The notes beneath the pieces are model-generated. The model saw only the letters and a program-made list of their open reading frames with translations, was not told where the DNA came from and did not search any database. 64,000 bases of DNA from Terriglobus roseus (GTDB taxonomy: Bacteria > Acidobacteriota > Terriglobia > Terriglobales > Acidobacteriaceae), in contig NZ_LT629690.1 in the NCBI RefSeq assembly GCF_900102185.1, positions 3,224,001-3,288,000 on the forward strand, read 5' to 3'. Each line of letters begins with the position of its first letter. Within the stretch, counting starts at the first letter, position 1. A program made the translations under genes and the position numbers. This document shows positions 16,650 through 26,544 of this stretch, one piece after another.

Positions 16650-18341
16650 TCAATACACCCAACTCTTCACATCCGCACCGGCGGGGGCTGTCTGCTTCAT
16701 ATGCTCCGTCATCAGCGGCAATAAGCGCTGAATCCAGTTCGCATTGTTCTGCTGCATGGAATATTCGCTTGGACCGCCGGTATAGCAATGCGGCATACCG
16801 GGTCCGTACTGAAACTCAGCATCGGAACGCGGATTTCGCGTCAGCTTCAACTGGTTATCCAGCAGATGCACTGCGTTGTTCAGGAAGTACGTATCTCCAT
16901 CGCCTACAGCGATATGCATCTTCCCTTCCACCTTCGGTCCCAGCGTCGACCAGTCGCGCTTCAGAATAGCGTTGATGTCGTAGTGCTCACGCCAATACTT
17001 CACGACATCTTTGTTAATTTCGCCGGTGATCGGGTCCAGCACATCAACCGGATAACCATCCTTATCCTGCGGCGAAAACACAGCCTGCCAGATGCCCCAT
17101 TGCTCTGTTGAGCGACCATGCGTTCCCAGCACATACTCGAACGCAAACTCATCACCGGTAGTAGCCAGAATGGATCCATCCGGCTTACGATCCGCCGGGA
17201 CCGGCACACTGCCAAAGTCACCATGGCGAAAGAACGCGTTCGGATCGTCGTATAGATTGATGTTCTGATACGCGTGGAAATCCACTGGATCAGGGCAGGC
17301 ACCCCACGTGCCGTTGTAGCCATCGGGATAGAAGACCTGCGTGGCAATCGCCTCCCAGCCGCCGGTCGAGCCACCCGCCGTAGCGCGCGCCCATCCTGCA
17401 CCAATACCGCGATACTTCGCTTCCACCGCAGGAATCAACTCATCATTGATCGCAGAACCATAAGGCCCCACATTCGCGGAATCCACGTCATACGAATCGT
17501 CGTAGTACGGGTTTGCATTCTGCACATACAGCACAATCGCGTGTGGCAAACGCCCCGTAGTCCAATCCTGAAAGAAGCGATAGCCGCTATCGCCGCGACG
17601 TCCGCCACCACCCGCTACTGCAGTAAATGCAGGCTGCATACCCGCGCTGTAATGTCCCTGCCAAACCACCAGCGGATAGTGCGCATCCGGATGTTCGTCA
17701 AACCCTTCGGGGAGTAACACCCACGCGCCCAAATACATATCGCGGCCCCAGAACTTCGACAGCTTCTCTGACTTGAAGCGCATGTATTTCAGCCACTTGC
17801 TCGTCGCCGGATCCTGCGCAATCACTTCGGGATCCTGTTTCGTTCCCTTGATCTCGGGAATGGTCTGATCAAGATTCAGCTTGATCGTGGAGTTGGCCTT
17901 GCCATCAAAATGCACCTTCATCGGCTTCGAAAATGGATTGCCGGGCTTGCGATTCCACTTCTGCCCTTCGCCCTTATCTGGCGGCAACCACGGTGATTTC
18001 CCGTTCGCCAGATGAAACTGCTCATACACATTGAAGACACCCTGCACAAAGTAATCGCCTGCGGGAATATCCGTCAGCGACCGCAGAGGGTAACCAAACG
18101 TCTTCGCATCCACCGTGACGGTCTTAGCCGACGGAATGCCATCAATGCCCACATCCACGCCGAAACCCTGTGCCGACTGATACTGCTCATTCATCTGCAT
18201 ACGTGGTTCTGACTTGCCATCCTTCGCAAACACAACAATCAAATGCCCATGCTGTGCAGCAGCGGGCAGTGTGACTTCTACCTTCTGTGCAAAGGCAGAT
18301 GTGGACAGGGCAAGCAGAGTGGTGAGGGCAATTTTCTTCAT
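16650..18341 (-). CDS. large secreted esterase-like alpha/beta hydrolase
   Basis: A 563-residue exported protein with a signal peptide (MKKIALTTLLALSTSAFAQ). The N-terminal 200 residues form a beta-rich domain. The catalytic half begins near FWGRDMYLGAWVLLPEGFDEHPDAHYPL and contains the nucleophile elbow ATAGGSTGGWEA with Ser325. A His-rich C-terminal segment (PGMPHCYTGGPSEYSMQQN) could supply the catalytic His. It resembles the esterase D/PHB-depolymerase-like group. ATG 18341 is chosen for the signal peptide; an upstream extension lacks one. It is divergent from the TIGR03435 gene, sharing a 121-base promoter region. Confidence 0.75.
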   Translation of the reverse strand: MKKIALTTLLALSTSAFAQKVEVTLPAAAQHGHLIVVFAKDGKSEPRMQMNEQYQSAQGFGVDVGIDGIPSAKTVTVDAKTFGYPLRSLTDIPAGDYFVQGVFNVYEQFHLANGKSPWLPPDKGEGQKWNRKPGNPFSKPMKVHFDGKANSTIKLNLDQTIPEIKGTKQDPEVIAQDPATSKWLKYMRFKSEKLSKFWGRDMYLGAWVLLPEGFDEHPDAHYPLVVWQGHYSAGMQPAFTAVAGGGGRRGDSGYRFFQDWTTGRLPHAIVLYVQNANPYYDDSYDVDSANVGPYGSAINDELIPAVEAKYRGIGAGWARATAGGSTGGWEAIATQVFYPDGYNGTWGACPDPVDFHAYQNINLYDDPNAFFRHGDFGSVPVPADRKPDGSILATTGDEFAFEYVLGTHGRSTEQWGIWQAVFSPQDKDGYPVDVLDPITGEINKDVVKYWREHYDINAILKRDWSTLGPKVEGKMHIAVGDGDTYFLNNAVHLLDNQLKLTRNPRSDAEFQYGPGMPHCYTGGPSEYSMQQNNANWIQRLLPLMTEHMKQTAPAGADVKSWVY

Positions 18342-18462
18342 GAGCTTGCATTGAATGTACAAGACAGCCGAGACGGAAACGTCTGAATCCGAGGAACCAG
18401 AGGTCTTAAACCGCCGTATTGCTCTCTCAGAACAATTCCGTTTTCTTCCGGAGACACCGACA

Positions 18463-19242
18463 ATGCTGCTGAAAACGCTCTTGCGCGCAACAGTCACCAT
18501 CGCACTTTTCTGCACTGCGACCACACGCGCACAGCAGTCTATGCCACCCGATGCGAAACCCGGCTTTGAAGTAGTGACGGTAAAGCCTGCGCCTCCCGAC
18601 GAAACCCACCAGGGCTTCGACCTGCAGGGACGTCATGTCCTGCTGAAGCGCGAATCCGTGCTGAACATCATCATTTTTGCCTACTCCCTTCACCCCAAAC
18701 AGGTGGTCGATGCGCCCGAATGGGTGAGCACGGAGTTCTTCGACATAGACGGTGTTCCCGACGTGGAAGGCGAACCCAACCTCGTCCAGTATCAGTACCT
18801 GCTGCAACGCCTGTTGACGGATCGTTTCGGTCTGCACATGCACAATGCCAAACGTGACCTCCCTGACTACTCACTGCGCGTCATCCCCGGCGGAATCAAG
18901 TTCGCAAAGACCGCGTGGACCAAAGACAACCTGCCACATCAGGGAGGCCACAACGGTGCAGATGGCCAAACGATGACATTCACCAACAGCACCATGGCCG
19001 ACTTCCTTCTGCTGGGAATACAGCACATCGTGGATCGTCCAGTGGTGGATGAAACCGGCCTGACGGGACGCTACGACTTCGCGCTCCACTGGCTGCCCGA
19101 TCAAATCAAAGCGCCAGAAGGCAATGCCGCTCCCGGCCTTTTCACCGCCATGCGTGAGCAACTCGGTCTAGAACTCAAAGCCACAAAAGGCCCGGTGGAC
19201 GTCCTCGTAGTCGACACAGTCCAGAAACCCGAAGCCGACTAG
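18463..19242 (+). CDS. TIGR03435 family secreted protein
   Basis: A 259-residue protein with signal MLLKTLLRATVTIALFCTATTRAQQ. The mature region shows the family hallmarks: FEVVTVKPA near the start, a block with LLQRLLTDRFGLHMHNAKRDLPDYSLRV, PVVDETGLTGRYDFALHW, and the C-terminal GLELKATKGPVDVLVVDTVQKP. The family is expanded in Acidobacteria ('soil-associated') and has no proven function. Start ATG 18463 is supported by GGAG nine bases upstream. It is one of three such loci in this window. Confidence 0.88.
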   Translation: MLLKTLLRATVTIALFCTATTRAQQSMPPDAKPGFEVVTVKPAPPDETHQGFDLQGRHVLLKRESVLNIIIFAYSLHPKQVVDAPEWVSTEFFDIDGVPDVEGEPNLVQYQYLLQRLLTDRFGLHMHNAKRDLPDYSLRVIPGGIKFAKTAWTKDNLPHQGGHNGADGQTMTFTNSTMADFLLLGIQHIVDRPVVDETGLTGRYDFALHWLPDQIKAPEGNAAPGLFTAMREQLGLELKATKGPVDVLVVDTVQKPEAD

Positions 19243-19461
19243 AACACGGCGACATTCGCCGTCACAGAAGGACGTGGGGCTTCGTAAGCTCCCACGCTGT
19301 CCCTGTGCTTACAGGAAATCATTCGATAACCGCCTAAAACTGCGCCAAACGAGCTCCCCGCGCTTCGCCCTTTCTCCTCTGAACCCGATACACTGAAAGG
19401 TGAACGTCCGCGGCGAAAATCGCCGTTTCGGAACATCCTCGCAACGGAGTGACATTCGCAC

Positions 19462-20862
19462 GTGCAGACCAGCTATAACGGCATCGCCCTTCCTCTGAAC
19501 GGAAAAGCAATCACCTACGAAAACGGCGCATACGTTGTGCCGGACACCCCCATCATCCCGTTCATTGAGGGCGACGGTGCGGGCCGCGACATCTGGAAGA
19601 ACGCACGCCGCGTTCTCGATGCCGCCGTTGCCAAGAGCTATGAAGGCAAGCGCCGCGTGGAATGGTACGAAATCCTCGCCGGTGAAAAGGCTTATCGCCT
19701 GCACAACGACTGGCTGCCGCAGGACACCGTGCAGGCATGCCTCGACTTCCGCGTCTCCATCAAGGGACCGCTTACCACGCCCATCGGCGGCGGCATCCGC
19801 AGCCTGAACGTCACGCTGCGTCAGACCATGGATCTGTACCAGTGCGTGCGTCCCGTGAAGCACTACCCCGGCGTGCCCAGCCCCGTGAACAACGCCGATG
19901 ACGTTGACGTGGTCATCTTCCGCGAAAACACCGAAGACATCTACGCGGGCATTGAGTTCAAAGCCGGCTCACTTGAAGTGCAAAAGCTGCGCGACTTCGT
20001 GAACAACGAACTCCTTGGCAACACCAAGAAGAAGCTGCGCGACGACGCAGGCATCGGCCTCAAGCCCATCAGCGAGCTCGGCTCCACGCGCCTTGTACGC
20101 GCGGCCATTCAATACGCCGTGGACCACGACCGCAAGGTCATGACCATCGTTCACAAGGGCAACATCCAGAAGTTCACCGAAGGTGCTTTCCGCGAATGGG
20201 GCTATGAAGTCGCCACCACCGAATTCCGCGACAAGATCGTCACCGAACGCGAATGCTGGATTCTCGCAGCGCTCGACAAAGACCCGAAGATCTCGCCAGA
20301 AGCCATCGCAAAGATCGTTGAGCCAGGCATCGACTTCGCACCTGCAGCTTTCGGCGAAAAGATCGTCGCTGAAGTGAAGGACGTCATCGCGAAGATCGGC
20401 GCAACCCACGGCAACGGCAAGTGGCGCGACCTCATCCTCGTCAACGACCGCATCTGCGACGCCATGTTCCAGGACCTGCTGATGAAGCCCGCGGAATACG
20501 ACGTAATGGCCACCACCAACCTCAACGGCGACTATCTCTCTGACGCCGCTGCAGCGCAGGTCGGCGGACTCGGTATCGCTCCCGGCTCCAACATCGGCGA
20601 CGGCTACGCTGTCTTTGAAGCAACGCACGGCACCGCGCCGCGCCTCGCCGATCAAGACGTCGTCAACCCCGGCTCGGTCATCCTCTCCGGCGCCATGCTG
20701 CTGCGCCTCATCGGTTGGAACGAAGCTGCAGACCGCGTCGAAAAGGCGATGGAAGAAACCATCCGTCAGAAGTACGTCACGGTCGACTTCGCCAAGAACA
20801 TGCCCGGTTCCACGCAGGTGGGCACCACGGCATTCTCTGATCGCGTGATTGAAAACCTGTAG
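19462..20862 (+). CDS. icd: isocitrate dehydrogenase paralog 1 (divergent cofactor residues)
   Basis: A 466-residue isocitrate dehydrogenase converting isocitrate to 2-oxoglutarate. It has the substrate loop [22 protein letters not shown], and the metal/cofactor segments [31 protein letters not shown] and [14 protein letters not shown]. At positions aligning with the E. coli NADP 2'-phosphate set (K344, Y345, Y391, R395) it has R394, L395, V441 and K445. The neighbouring paralog keeps K, Y, Y and R. The GTG start at 19462 begins MQTSYNGIA in both copies. A small hairpin (CGGCGA-AAA-TCGCCG, 19411-19425) precedes it. Confidence 0.9.
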   Translation: MQTSYNGIALPLNGKAITYENGAYVVPDTPIIPFIEGDGAGRDIWKNARRVLDAAVAKSYEGKRRVEWYEILAGEKAYRLHNDWLPQDTVQACLDFRVSIKGPLTTPIGGGIRSLNVTLRQTMDLYQCVRPVKHYPGVPSPVNNADDVDVVIFRENTEDIYAGIEFKAGSLEVQKLRDFVNNELLGNTKKKLRDDAGIGLKPISELGSTRLVRAAIQYAVDHDRKVMTIVHKGNIQKFTEGAFREWGYEVATTEFRDKIVTERECWILAALDKDPKISPEAIAKIVEPGIDFAPAAFGEKIVAEVKDVIAKIGATHGNGKWRDLILVNDRICDAMFQDLLMKPAEYDVMATTNLNGDYLSDAAAAQVGGLGIAPGSNIGDGYAVFEATHGTAPRLADQDVVNPGSVILSGAMLLRLIGWNEAADRVEKAMEETIRQKYVTVDFAKNMPGSTQVGTTAFSDRVIENL

Positions 20863-20885
20863 AACGTAAACCCACGGTTAAAAGA

Positions 20886-20909
20886 AGGCCCGGATTTCCG
20901 GGCCTTTTC
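20886..20909 (+). terminator. terminator between the two icd genes
   Basis: AAGGCCCGG (20886-20894), loop ATTT, CCGGGCCTT (20899-20907) then TT. It is a perfect 9-pair GC-rich stem shortly after the first icd stop, so the two genes are probably separate transcription units. Confidence 0.8.
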
Positions 20910-21061
20910 TCATGTTTATCGCTAACTGCGCATATCCGCGCGTCATGCGGAGTAGCCGGTCGTTTGCCGCTCGGTCTATAGTGTCGTGCGTCTGCAGCGC
21001 CTCGCTTTTTCGCGTTGCCAGACAGCCATCTTGCAGGGCAATTCACGGAGCGATTCTCATC

Positions 21062-22462
21062 ATGCAGACAAGCTACAACGGCATTGCTGTCCCGACCGAA
21101 GGCAAGGCAATCGAGTACACCAACGGCAAATTCACCGTCCCTGACAACCCGATCATCCCCTACATCGAGGGAGACGGAACCGGTCGCGACATCTGGAAGG
21201 CCTCGCAACGCGTCTTCGATGCGGCCGTCGAAAAAGCCTACGGCGGCAAGCGCAAAGTCAATTGGTTCGAAGTTCTCGCCGGTGAAAAAGCCTATCGTCA
21301 AACACAGAACTGGCTCCCCGATGACACCGTCAAAGCCACGGTTGATTTCCGCGTCTCCATCAAGGGACCACTCACCACGCCCGTAGGCGGCGGCATCCGT
21401 TCGCTCAACGTGGCACTGCGCCAACTGATGGACCTGTATCAATGCGTGCGCCCCGTGAAGTACTACCAAGGCGTTCCCAGCCCCGTGAAGCATCCCGAAA
21501 AACTCGACGTTGTTCTCTTCCGCGAGAACACAGAAGACATCTACGCAGGTATCGAGTTCCGCGAAGGCACACCGGAAGTAAAGCAGGTCATCGACTTCTT
21601 CAACGACACGATGTTGAAGGGCGGTAAGAAGAAGATTCGCACCGACTCCGGCATCGGCATCAAGCCCATCTCCATCACTGGCTCCAAGCGCCTCGTGCGC
21701 GCGGCAATTCAGTTTGCCATCGCTAACGGACGCAAGACAGTCACGCTCGTTCACAAGGGCAACATTCAGAAGTTCACGGAAGGTGCCTTCCGCGAATGGG
21801 GCTATGAAGTAGCCACAGAAGAGTTCCGCGATCAGGTTGTTACCGAACGTGAAAGCTGGATCCTCGGCAATCTTGAAAGCAATCCGAATCTCACACCGGA
21901 AGAAAACGCAGCACTCGTCGAACCCGGCATCGAATTCGCTCCTAAAGAATTCGGAGATTCTGTCATCGCAGAAATCAAAGACGTCATCGCCAAAGTTGGC
22001 GCAACGCACGGCAACGGCAAGTGGAAGTCGAAGATCATGGTCAACGACCGCATCGCCGACTCCATCTTCCAACAGATCATCATCCGCCCCAGCGACTACA
22101 GCGTACTTGCCACCACAAACCTCAACGGCGACTACATCTCCGACGCTGCGGCAGCACAGGTCGGCGGACTCGGCATCGCTCCCGGCGCCAACATCGGCGA
22201 TGGTTTTGCATGCTTCGAAGCGACACATGGCACTGCTCCAAAGTACGCGGACCTCGACGTCATCAACCCCGGCAGCGTCATGCTGAGCGGCGTCATGATG
22301 TTCGACTTCCTCGGCTGGAGCGAAGCCGCACGCCTCATTGAAAACAGCATGGAAAAGACCATCCAGCAGAAGTTCGTCACCTATGACTTCGAACGCCAGA
22401 TGCAAGGCGCAACCAAAGTCAAAACCAGCGAGTTCGCCAGCAAGATGATCGAAAACATGTAA
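21062..22462 (+). CDS. icd: NADP-dependent isocitrate dehydrogenase paralog 2
   Basis: A 466-residue enzyme with exactly the same length as its upstream tandem paralog and co-linear throughout. It carries [30 protein letters not shown] and [14 protein letters not shown], then [10 protein letters not shown]. The residues aligned with the E. coli NADP set are K394, Y395, Y441 and R445, the canonical NADP-specific combination. The ATG at 21062 is used although the frame is open to 20912, since MQTSYNGIA matches the paralog's N-terminus. A terminator follows. Confidence 0.93.
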   Translation: MQTSYNGIAVPTEGKAIEYTNGKFTVPDNPIIPYIEGDGTGRDIWKASQRVFDAAVEKAYGGKRKVNWFEVLAGEKAYRQTQNWLPDDTVKATVDFRVSIKGPLTTPVGGGIRSLNVALRQLMDLYQCVRPVKYYQGVPSPVKHPEKLDVVLFRENTEDIYAGIEFREGTPEVKQVIDFFNDTMLKGGKKKIRTDSGIGIKPISITGSKRLVRAAIQFAIANGRKTVTLVHKGNIQKFTEGAFREWGYEVATEEFRDQVVTERESWILGNLESNPNLTPEENAALVEPGIEFAPKEFGDSVIAEIKDVIAKVGATHGNGKWKSKIMVNDRIADSIFQQIIIRPSDYSVLATTNLNGDYISDAAAAQVGGLGIAPGANIGDGFACFEATHGTAPKYADLDVINPGSVMLSGVMMFDFLGWSEAARLIENSMEKTIQQKFVTYDFERQMQGATKVKTSEFASKMIENM

Positions 22463-22486
22463 ACCACGCATCAGCCGCAACAAACG

Positions 22487-22516
22487 ACACGCCGCGGTGA
22501 ATCCGCGGCGTGTTTG
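22487..22516 (+). terminator. terminator after second icd
   Basis: ACACGCCGCGG (22487-22497), loop TGAAT, CCGCGGCGTGT (22503-22513), then TTG TTTC. Perfect 11-pair stem, 24 bases after the stop. Confidence 0.8.
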
Positions 22517-22550
22517 TTTCATCTGAAAAACGAAAGAGCCATAAAAACTC

Positions 22551-23075
22551 ATGAGCCAAGACCTGCTGACAACCATCCTGCCTCTTCTCGAACGCACACC
22601 TGCTGCTCTCGAAGCACAACTCCGCGGCCTGCCCGATGAATGGATCAACGCAACCGAGGGCGAAGGTAAGTGGAGCCCGCTCGTCGTTGTAGGACACATG
22701 ATCCACGCAGAAGAAGAAGACTGGATGCCGCGGCTGCGACGCATTCTGCAGCATGGCACCAGCGTCCCGTTCGATCCTTTTGACCGCGAAGCGCAATTCA
22801 CAAAGAGCGCAGGCAAAGGCATGGAGCAACTACTTCGCGAATTCCGGACAGCGCGTGAAGAGGGCCTGAAGGAATTACGCAAACTCAATCTGCAAGCTCA
22901 CCATCTCAACCAATGCGGTCTACATCCCACACTCGGCGAAACAACAGCGCATCAACTGCTGGCCACATGGGCTGCGCATGATCAGTCGCACCTCGTACAA
23001 ATTCATCGCACTCTCGCACGCCGCCTCAAACCCGAGATCGGCCCCTGGGCACAGTTCCTTTCAGTCATGCAATAG
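22551..23075 (+). CDS. DinB/YfiT-like four-helix metalloprotein
   Basis: A 174-residue all-alpha protein of the DinB family. The three His metal ligands are visible in the expected places: GHMIHAEEEDW near the N-terminus and AAHDQSHLVQIHR near the C-terminus. DinB-like proteins are metal-binding, often thiol transferases or hydrolases; the substrate here is not known. Start ATG 22551, after GAAAGAG. It converges on ahpD with a bidirectional terminator between. Confidence 0.85.
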   Translation: MSQDLLTTILPLLERTPAALEAQLRGLPDEWINATEGEGKWSPLVVVGHMIHAEEEDWMPRLRRILQHGTSVPFDPFDREAQFTKSAGKGMEQLLREFRTAREEGLKELRKLNLQAHHLNQCGLHPTLGETTAHQLLATWAAHDQSHLVQIHRTLARRLKPEIGPWAQFLSVMQ

Positions 23076-23095
23076 AAATAGCGAGACAAACAAGA

Positions 23096-23121
23096 AACGC
23101 CGCGGACAAACCCGCGGCGTT
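23096..23121. terminator. bidirectional terminator, dinB-like/ahpD
   Basis: AACGCCGCGG (23096-23105), loop ACAAAC, CCGCGGCGTT (23112-23121). Perfect 10-pair stem between the convergent DinB and AhpD genes; flanks are TTCTTC on one side and TTTCTTG on the other. Confidence 0.75.
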
Positions 23122-23143
23122 CTTCATGACACTCATAGAGCGA

Positions 23144-23680
23144 TTAAGCAGCCGTAGCAGCCTTCTCTTCCAGCACCGGCCCAATCGCGTGAATCACAGA
23201 ACACACACGGATCACCGCAGCAATCGTCTCTTCCGTTACGCCCTTCTGCCGCACCACATTCTCATGGCTGTCAACGCACTTGCCGCAACCATTGATTGCC
23301 GAAACCGCCAGCGACCACAGCTCAAAATCATTGTGGTCCACACCATGCGAACGCAACACATTCATGCGCAACTTCGCAGGCAGCGTGCTGTACTTCTCGT
23401 TCGACGACAGGTGATGAAAACGGTAGTAGATGTTGTTCATCCCCATGATGGCCGCAGCAGCCTTCGCTGCATCCAGTTCCATCGCCGAAAGATGATTCGC
23501 AGCCTCCGCCACAACAGCCGCAGTCAAAGCAGCATTACGCGTTGCAACAGCAGAAGCCACAACGGTTCCCCACAACTGCTGCTTGGTCAGTTCCGTATTG
23601 TTCCGTACCAGCGACGAGTAATTCAGACGAAGATCCTTCGCATAATCGGGAAGCGAGTCAATCAAAGCATCAAGAGACAT
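23144..23680 (-). CDS. ahpD: alkylhydroperoxidase AhpD
   Basis: A 178-residue AhpD-like protein with the CXXC active site CGKCVDSHE (C132, C135, proton-relay H139) in the C-terminal domain. AhpD recycles the peroxiredoxin AhpC. The start is set at ATG 23680 (MSLDALIDSLPDY) because AAGGA lies eight bases upstream; the frame is open eight codons further. It is the second gene after ahpC on the same strand with a 102-base gap, so co-transcription is likely. Confidence 0.92.
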   Translation of the reverse strand: MSLDALIDSLPDYAKDLRLNYSSLVRNNTELTKQQLWGTVVASAVATRNAALTAAVVAEAANHLSAMELDAAKAAAAIMGMNNIYYRFHHLSSNEKYSTLPAKLRMNVLRSHGVDHNDFELWSLAVSAINGCGKCVDSHENVVRQKGVTEETIAAVIRVCSVIHAIGPVLEEKAATAA

Positions 23681-23782
23681 ACAAACATTCCTTTCCGCAG
23701 CCACATGAATACAAGCCGCTGGAAGAAGCGGGTCACAGAAACACTCTGCGACCCGCGAGTTTCATTGCGTTAGGTAACAGAA

Positions 23783-24319
23783 CTAAGCGTTGATGGTCTC
23801 TTCGCCCTTCTGCCAGTTGCAGGGGCAAAGCTCATCGGTCTGCAGCGCATCCAGTACACGCAGAACCTCCTGCGGATTGCGGCCCACCGACAGGTCCGTC
23901 ACATACACAAAGCGGATCACACCCTGCGGATCAACCAGGAACGTCGCACGCTGCGCAACGCCTTCCTTCTCATCCAGAATGCCAAGCTGGCCGCACAGGT
24001 CACGCTTGATGTCCGCCAGCATGGGGAACGGCAGGTCCTTCAGGTCGTCGTGGTTGTTGCGCCACGCCAGGTGCACAAACTCGCTATCGATCGACAGTCC
24101 CAGGATCTGACAATCACGGTCTGCAAACTCACGGTTCAGCTTGCCAAATGCAGCAATCTCCGTCGGGCACACGAAGGTGAAGTCCTTCGGCCACGCAAAT
24201 ACGCAGAGCCACTTGCCCTCGTAGGTCGTGTTGTCAACGGTCTGGAAGGCATTGTTCTTATCGCGGGAAACAACCGCGGTCACGCGGAAGTCGGGAAACT
24301 GTTCGCCGATAGCAAGCAT
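23783..24319 (-). CDS. ahpC: peroxiredoxin AhpC
   Basis: A 178-residue thioredoxin-fold peroxidase that reduces H2O2 and organic peroxides. The peroxidatic cysteine is in DFTFVCPTEI (C51) and a C-terminal CPC (C165, C167) supplies the resolving cysteine. This is the AhpC type that partners with AhpD rather than AhpF, consistent with the downstream ahpD. ATG 24319 has AGGAGA seven bases upstream; the longer frame to 24421 is not supported. The divergent pectinesterase begins 222 bases away. Confidence 0.94.
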   Translation of the reverse strand: MLAIGEQFPDFRVTAVVSRDKNNAFQTVDNTTYEGKWLCVFAWPKDFTFVCPTEIAAFGKLNREFADRDCQILGLSIDSEFVHLAWRNNHDDLKDLPFPMLADIKRDLCGQLGILDEKEGVAQRATFLVDPQGVIRFVYVTDLSVGRNPQEVLRVLDALQTDELCPCNWQKGEETINA

Positions 24320-24541
24320 GGTAGTGATCTCCTTGTTTCGAATGGCTTCTATTGCTCTGGAGGGTGTTGCAGTACTGCAAAATTTCCCAAAAGCACAAAA
24401 CCCCACAAACCTATTGAACAAGAATTGTTATTGTCCAGCAATCTTTCGCATCCCCTTCTGTCCGAAGATCGCCCACCGCCCCCTATCCGGCTTTCCTGCA
24501 ATCACTTGCTGACTCATCGACGACGCTGCTCTACTAGCCGC

Positions 24542-25564
24542 ATGCGAAACGTTTTGAGCGCCATCCTCTTCGTCACCCTCGCAGCCCCATTCGCGTCCCA
24601 CGCGCAGGACGTCACAGTCCTCGTCCAGCCTGGCGCAAAGCCCAACGGCCCGGACGTCTACCCCACCATCCAGAACGCCATCGACCACGCACCGGAACCC
24701 GGCGCCAACGGCCGCGTAACCATCCGCATCACACCCGGCACGTACCACGAGCGCCTCTGGATTCCGCGCAACCGCCCCAACCTCACGCTCGTTGGCCTCG
24801 GCAAACCAGAAGACACCGTCATCACCTCGGACCACTTCGCAAAGCAAAGCGGTGGCACCTTCTTCACGCAAACGGTCGAGGTCCTGGGCGACGGCTTCCG
24901 CGCCGCCAACATCACCTTTGAAAACTCCGCAGGCAATGTAGGACAAGCCGTCGCAGTCGCAGTCCTCGCAGACCGCGCCATCTTCAAACACTGCCGCTTC
25001 CTCGGCTATCAGGACACGCTCTTAGCCAACTGGGGCCGCCAGTTTTACACCGACGACTACATCGAAGGCGCAGTCGATTACGTCTTCGGCAACGCCACCG
25101 CCGTCTTCAGCAAGATTGAGTTTCACACCGTGGCCCCGGGCTACATCACCGCGCAAAGCCGCCTCAGCGAAACCGAACCCACCGGCTACGTCATCCGCGA
25201 CAGCCACCTCACCTTCGCACCCGGCGCCGACGGCACAGCCATGACTGACAATGCCGCGCACAAGAGCGCCCACGGAGTCTTCTTCGGACGCCCTTGGCGC
25301 AACTACTCGCGCGTCATCTTTATCGACACGAACATCGACAAAGGACTGGAACCCGCAGGGTGGTCTGACTGGAACAACGGCGGCATCCTGAAAACCGCTT
25401 TCTACGCCGAACATAACTCCACCGGCCCCGGCGCCAGCCCCTCAACACGCACGCCCGACGCGCGCAAGCTCACCGCCGCAGACCTTAAACACTTCGAAAC
25501 CCGCGAGTTCCTCAAAGGCAAAGACAACTGGAATCCTGAAGCCGAAGCAGCCCAACTGCCGTAA
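24542..25564 (+). CDS. secreted pectinesterase (CE8)
   Basis: A 340-residue right-handed beta-helix enzyme with signal peptide (MRNVLSAILFVTLAAPFASHAQ). It demethylates pectin. Conserved elements: PTIQNAIDHAP, GTYHERLWI, the catalytic Gln/Asp region GYQDTLLA and DYVFGNATAVF, and GRPWRNYSRV with the substrate-binding Arg. The frame is open far upstream, but the signal peptide and family length fix the start at ATG 24542. It indicates plant cell-wall degradation. Confidence 0.92.
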   Translation: MRNVLSAILFVTLAAPFASHAQDVTVLVQPGAKPNGPDVYPTIQNAIDHAPEPGANGRVTIRITPGTYHERLWIPRNRPNLTLVGLGKPEDTVITSDHFAKQSGGTFFTQTVEVLGDGFRAANITFENSAGNVGQAVAVAVLADRAIFKHCRFLGYQDTLLANWGRQFYTDDYIEGAVDYVFGNATAVFSKIEFHTVAPGYITAQSRLSETEPTGYVIRDSHLTFAPGADGTAMTDNAAHKSAHGVFFGRPWRNYSRVIFIDTNIDKGLEPAGWSDWNNGGILKTAFYAEHNSTGPGASPSTRTPDARKLTAADLKHFETREFLKGKDNWNPEAEAAQLP

Positions 25565-25567
25565 CGA

Positions 25568-25597
25568 AAGAAGCCCACCAACCAAGGTGGGCTTCTT
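25568..25597. terminator. bidirectional terminator after pectinesterase
   Basis: AAGAAGCCCACC (25568-25579), loop AACCAA, GGTGGGCTTCTT (25586-25597). Perfect 12-pair stem four bases after the pectinesterase stop and 16 before the stop of the convergent aldo/keto reductase. Confidence 0.8.
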
Positions 25598-25612
25598 CTC
25601 ATAGCGACGGTT

Positions 25613-26473
25613 TTAAGCAGCCTTCCCGATCCCATCCAGCCGAGCCACAACATCCGCGCTCAGTACCAGATCCGCTGCAGCGAGATTCTCGCGTAGATGT
25701 CCCACCGATGACGTTCCCGGAATCAGCAAAACGTTCGGCGACCGATGCAACAGCCAAGCCAACGCCACCTGCATCGGCGTCACCTTCAATTCCGCGGCAA
25801 CATCGTTCAGCGCAGAAGATTGCAACGGCGTAAATCCACCCAACGGGAAGTACGGAACATACGCAATGCCCTCCTCTGCAAGGAAATCAATCAACGCATC
25901 ATCCTCTCGATGCGCCACGTTATACAGGTTCTGCACACACACCACCGGTGCAATCGTCAGCGCCTCTTCCACCTGCACACGCGACGCATGGCTCAGTCCC
26001 AGATGCTTGATCTTGCCTTGTTCACGCAGCTTCGCCAACGCAGCAAACCGCTCCGCAATCGACTCTTCATTCACAACGTGACCATTCGCACCCCACAGGC
26101 GCAGATTCACCACATCCAGCGCATCCACCTTCAGATTGCGTAGATTGTCTTCCACAGCGCTCTGCAGCTCCGGCACACTCTGCGCCGGTATCCACGACTT
26201 ATCTTCACCGCGGCGACCACCCACCTTCGTCACCACTGTCAAGCCCTCATACGGATGCAGCACTTCGCGCAGCAACGCATTCACCGTATGCGGACCATAG
26301 AAATCGCTGGTGTCAATGTGATTCACGCCACTCGCAACAGCCTCACGCAACACAGCTTCTGCCGCAGCGCGATCCTTCGGCGGACCCCACACACCTGGCC
26401 CTGCAAGCTGCATCGCACCATATCCCATGCGGTTTACTGCAACATCACCCAGAACATACGTTCCTGCACTCAT
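25613..26473 (-). CDS. aldo/keto reductase, PdxI-like
   Basis: A 286-residue TIM-barrel NADPH oxidoreductase. The tetrad Asp and Tyr are in HIDTSDFYG and the Lys in VVTKVGGRRG. The usual catalytic His ('L.H.P') is replaced by DVVNLRLWG, as in E. coli YdbC/PdxI-type reductases that act on pyridoxal. The C-terminal IPGTSSVGHLRENLAAADLVLS is a standard cofactor segment. Start ATG 26473. It is divergent from the TetR gene, 71 bases away, and is a plausible target of that regulator. Confidence 0.85.
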   Translation of the reverse strand: MSAGTYVLGDVAVNRMGYGAMQLAGPGVWGPPKDRAAAEAVLREAVASGVNHIDTSDFYGPHTVNALLREVLHPYEGLTVVTKVGGRRGEDKSWIPAQSVPELQSAVEDNLRNLKVDALDVVNLRLWGANGHVVNEESIAERFAALAKLREQGKIKHLGLSHASRVQVEEALTIAPVVCVQNLYNVAHREDDALIDFLAEEGIAYVPYFPLGGFTPLQSSALNDVAAELKVTPMQVALAWLLHRSPNVLLIPGTSSVGHLRENLAAADLVLSADVVARLDGIGKAA

Positions 26474-26544
26474 CTCTCATCTCCACGCCACAAATCGCGG
26501 CACGTACACTTAGATGAAGAAACCTTCAGCTTTGGAGTTCGCAT

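Noticed and set aside
20777-22888. 703-codon open frame on the minus strand across the second icd gene
   Set aside because: It lies opposite a well-recognised enzyme; its composition (Asp/Val/Phe runs) follows from the reverse complement of GC-biased codons. No motif supports it.
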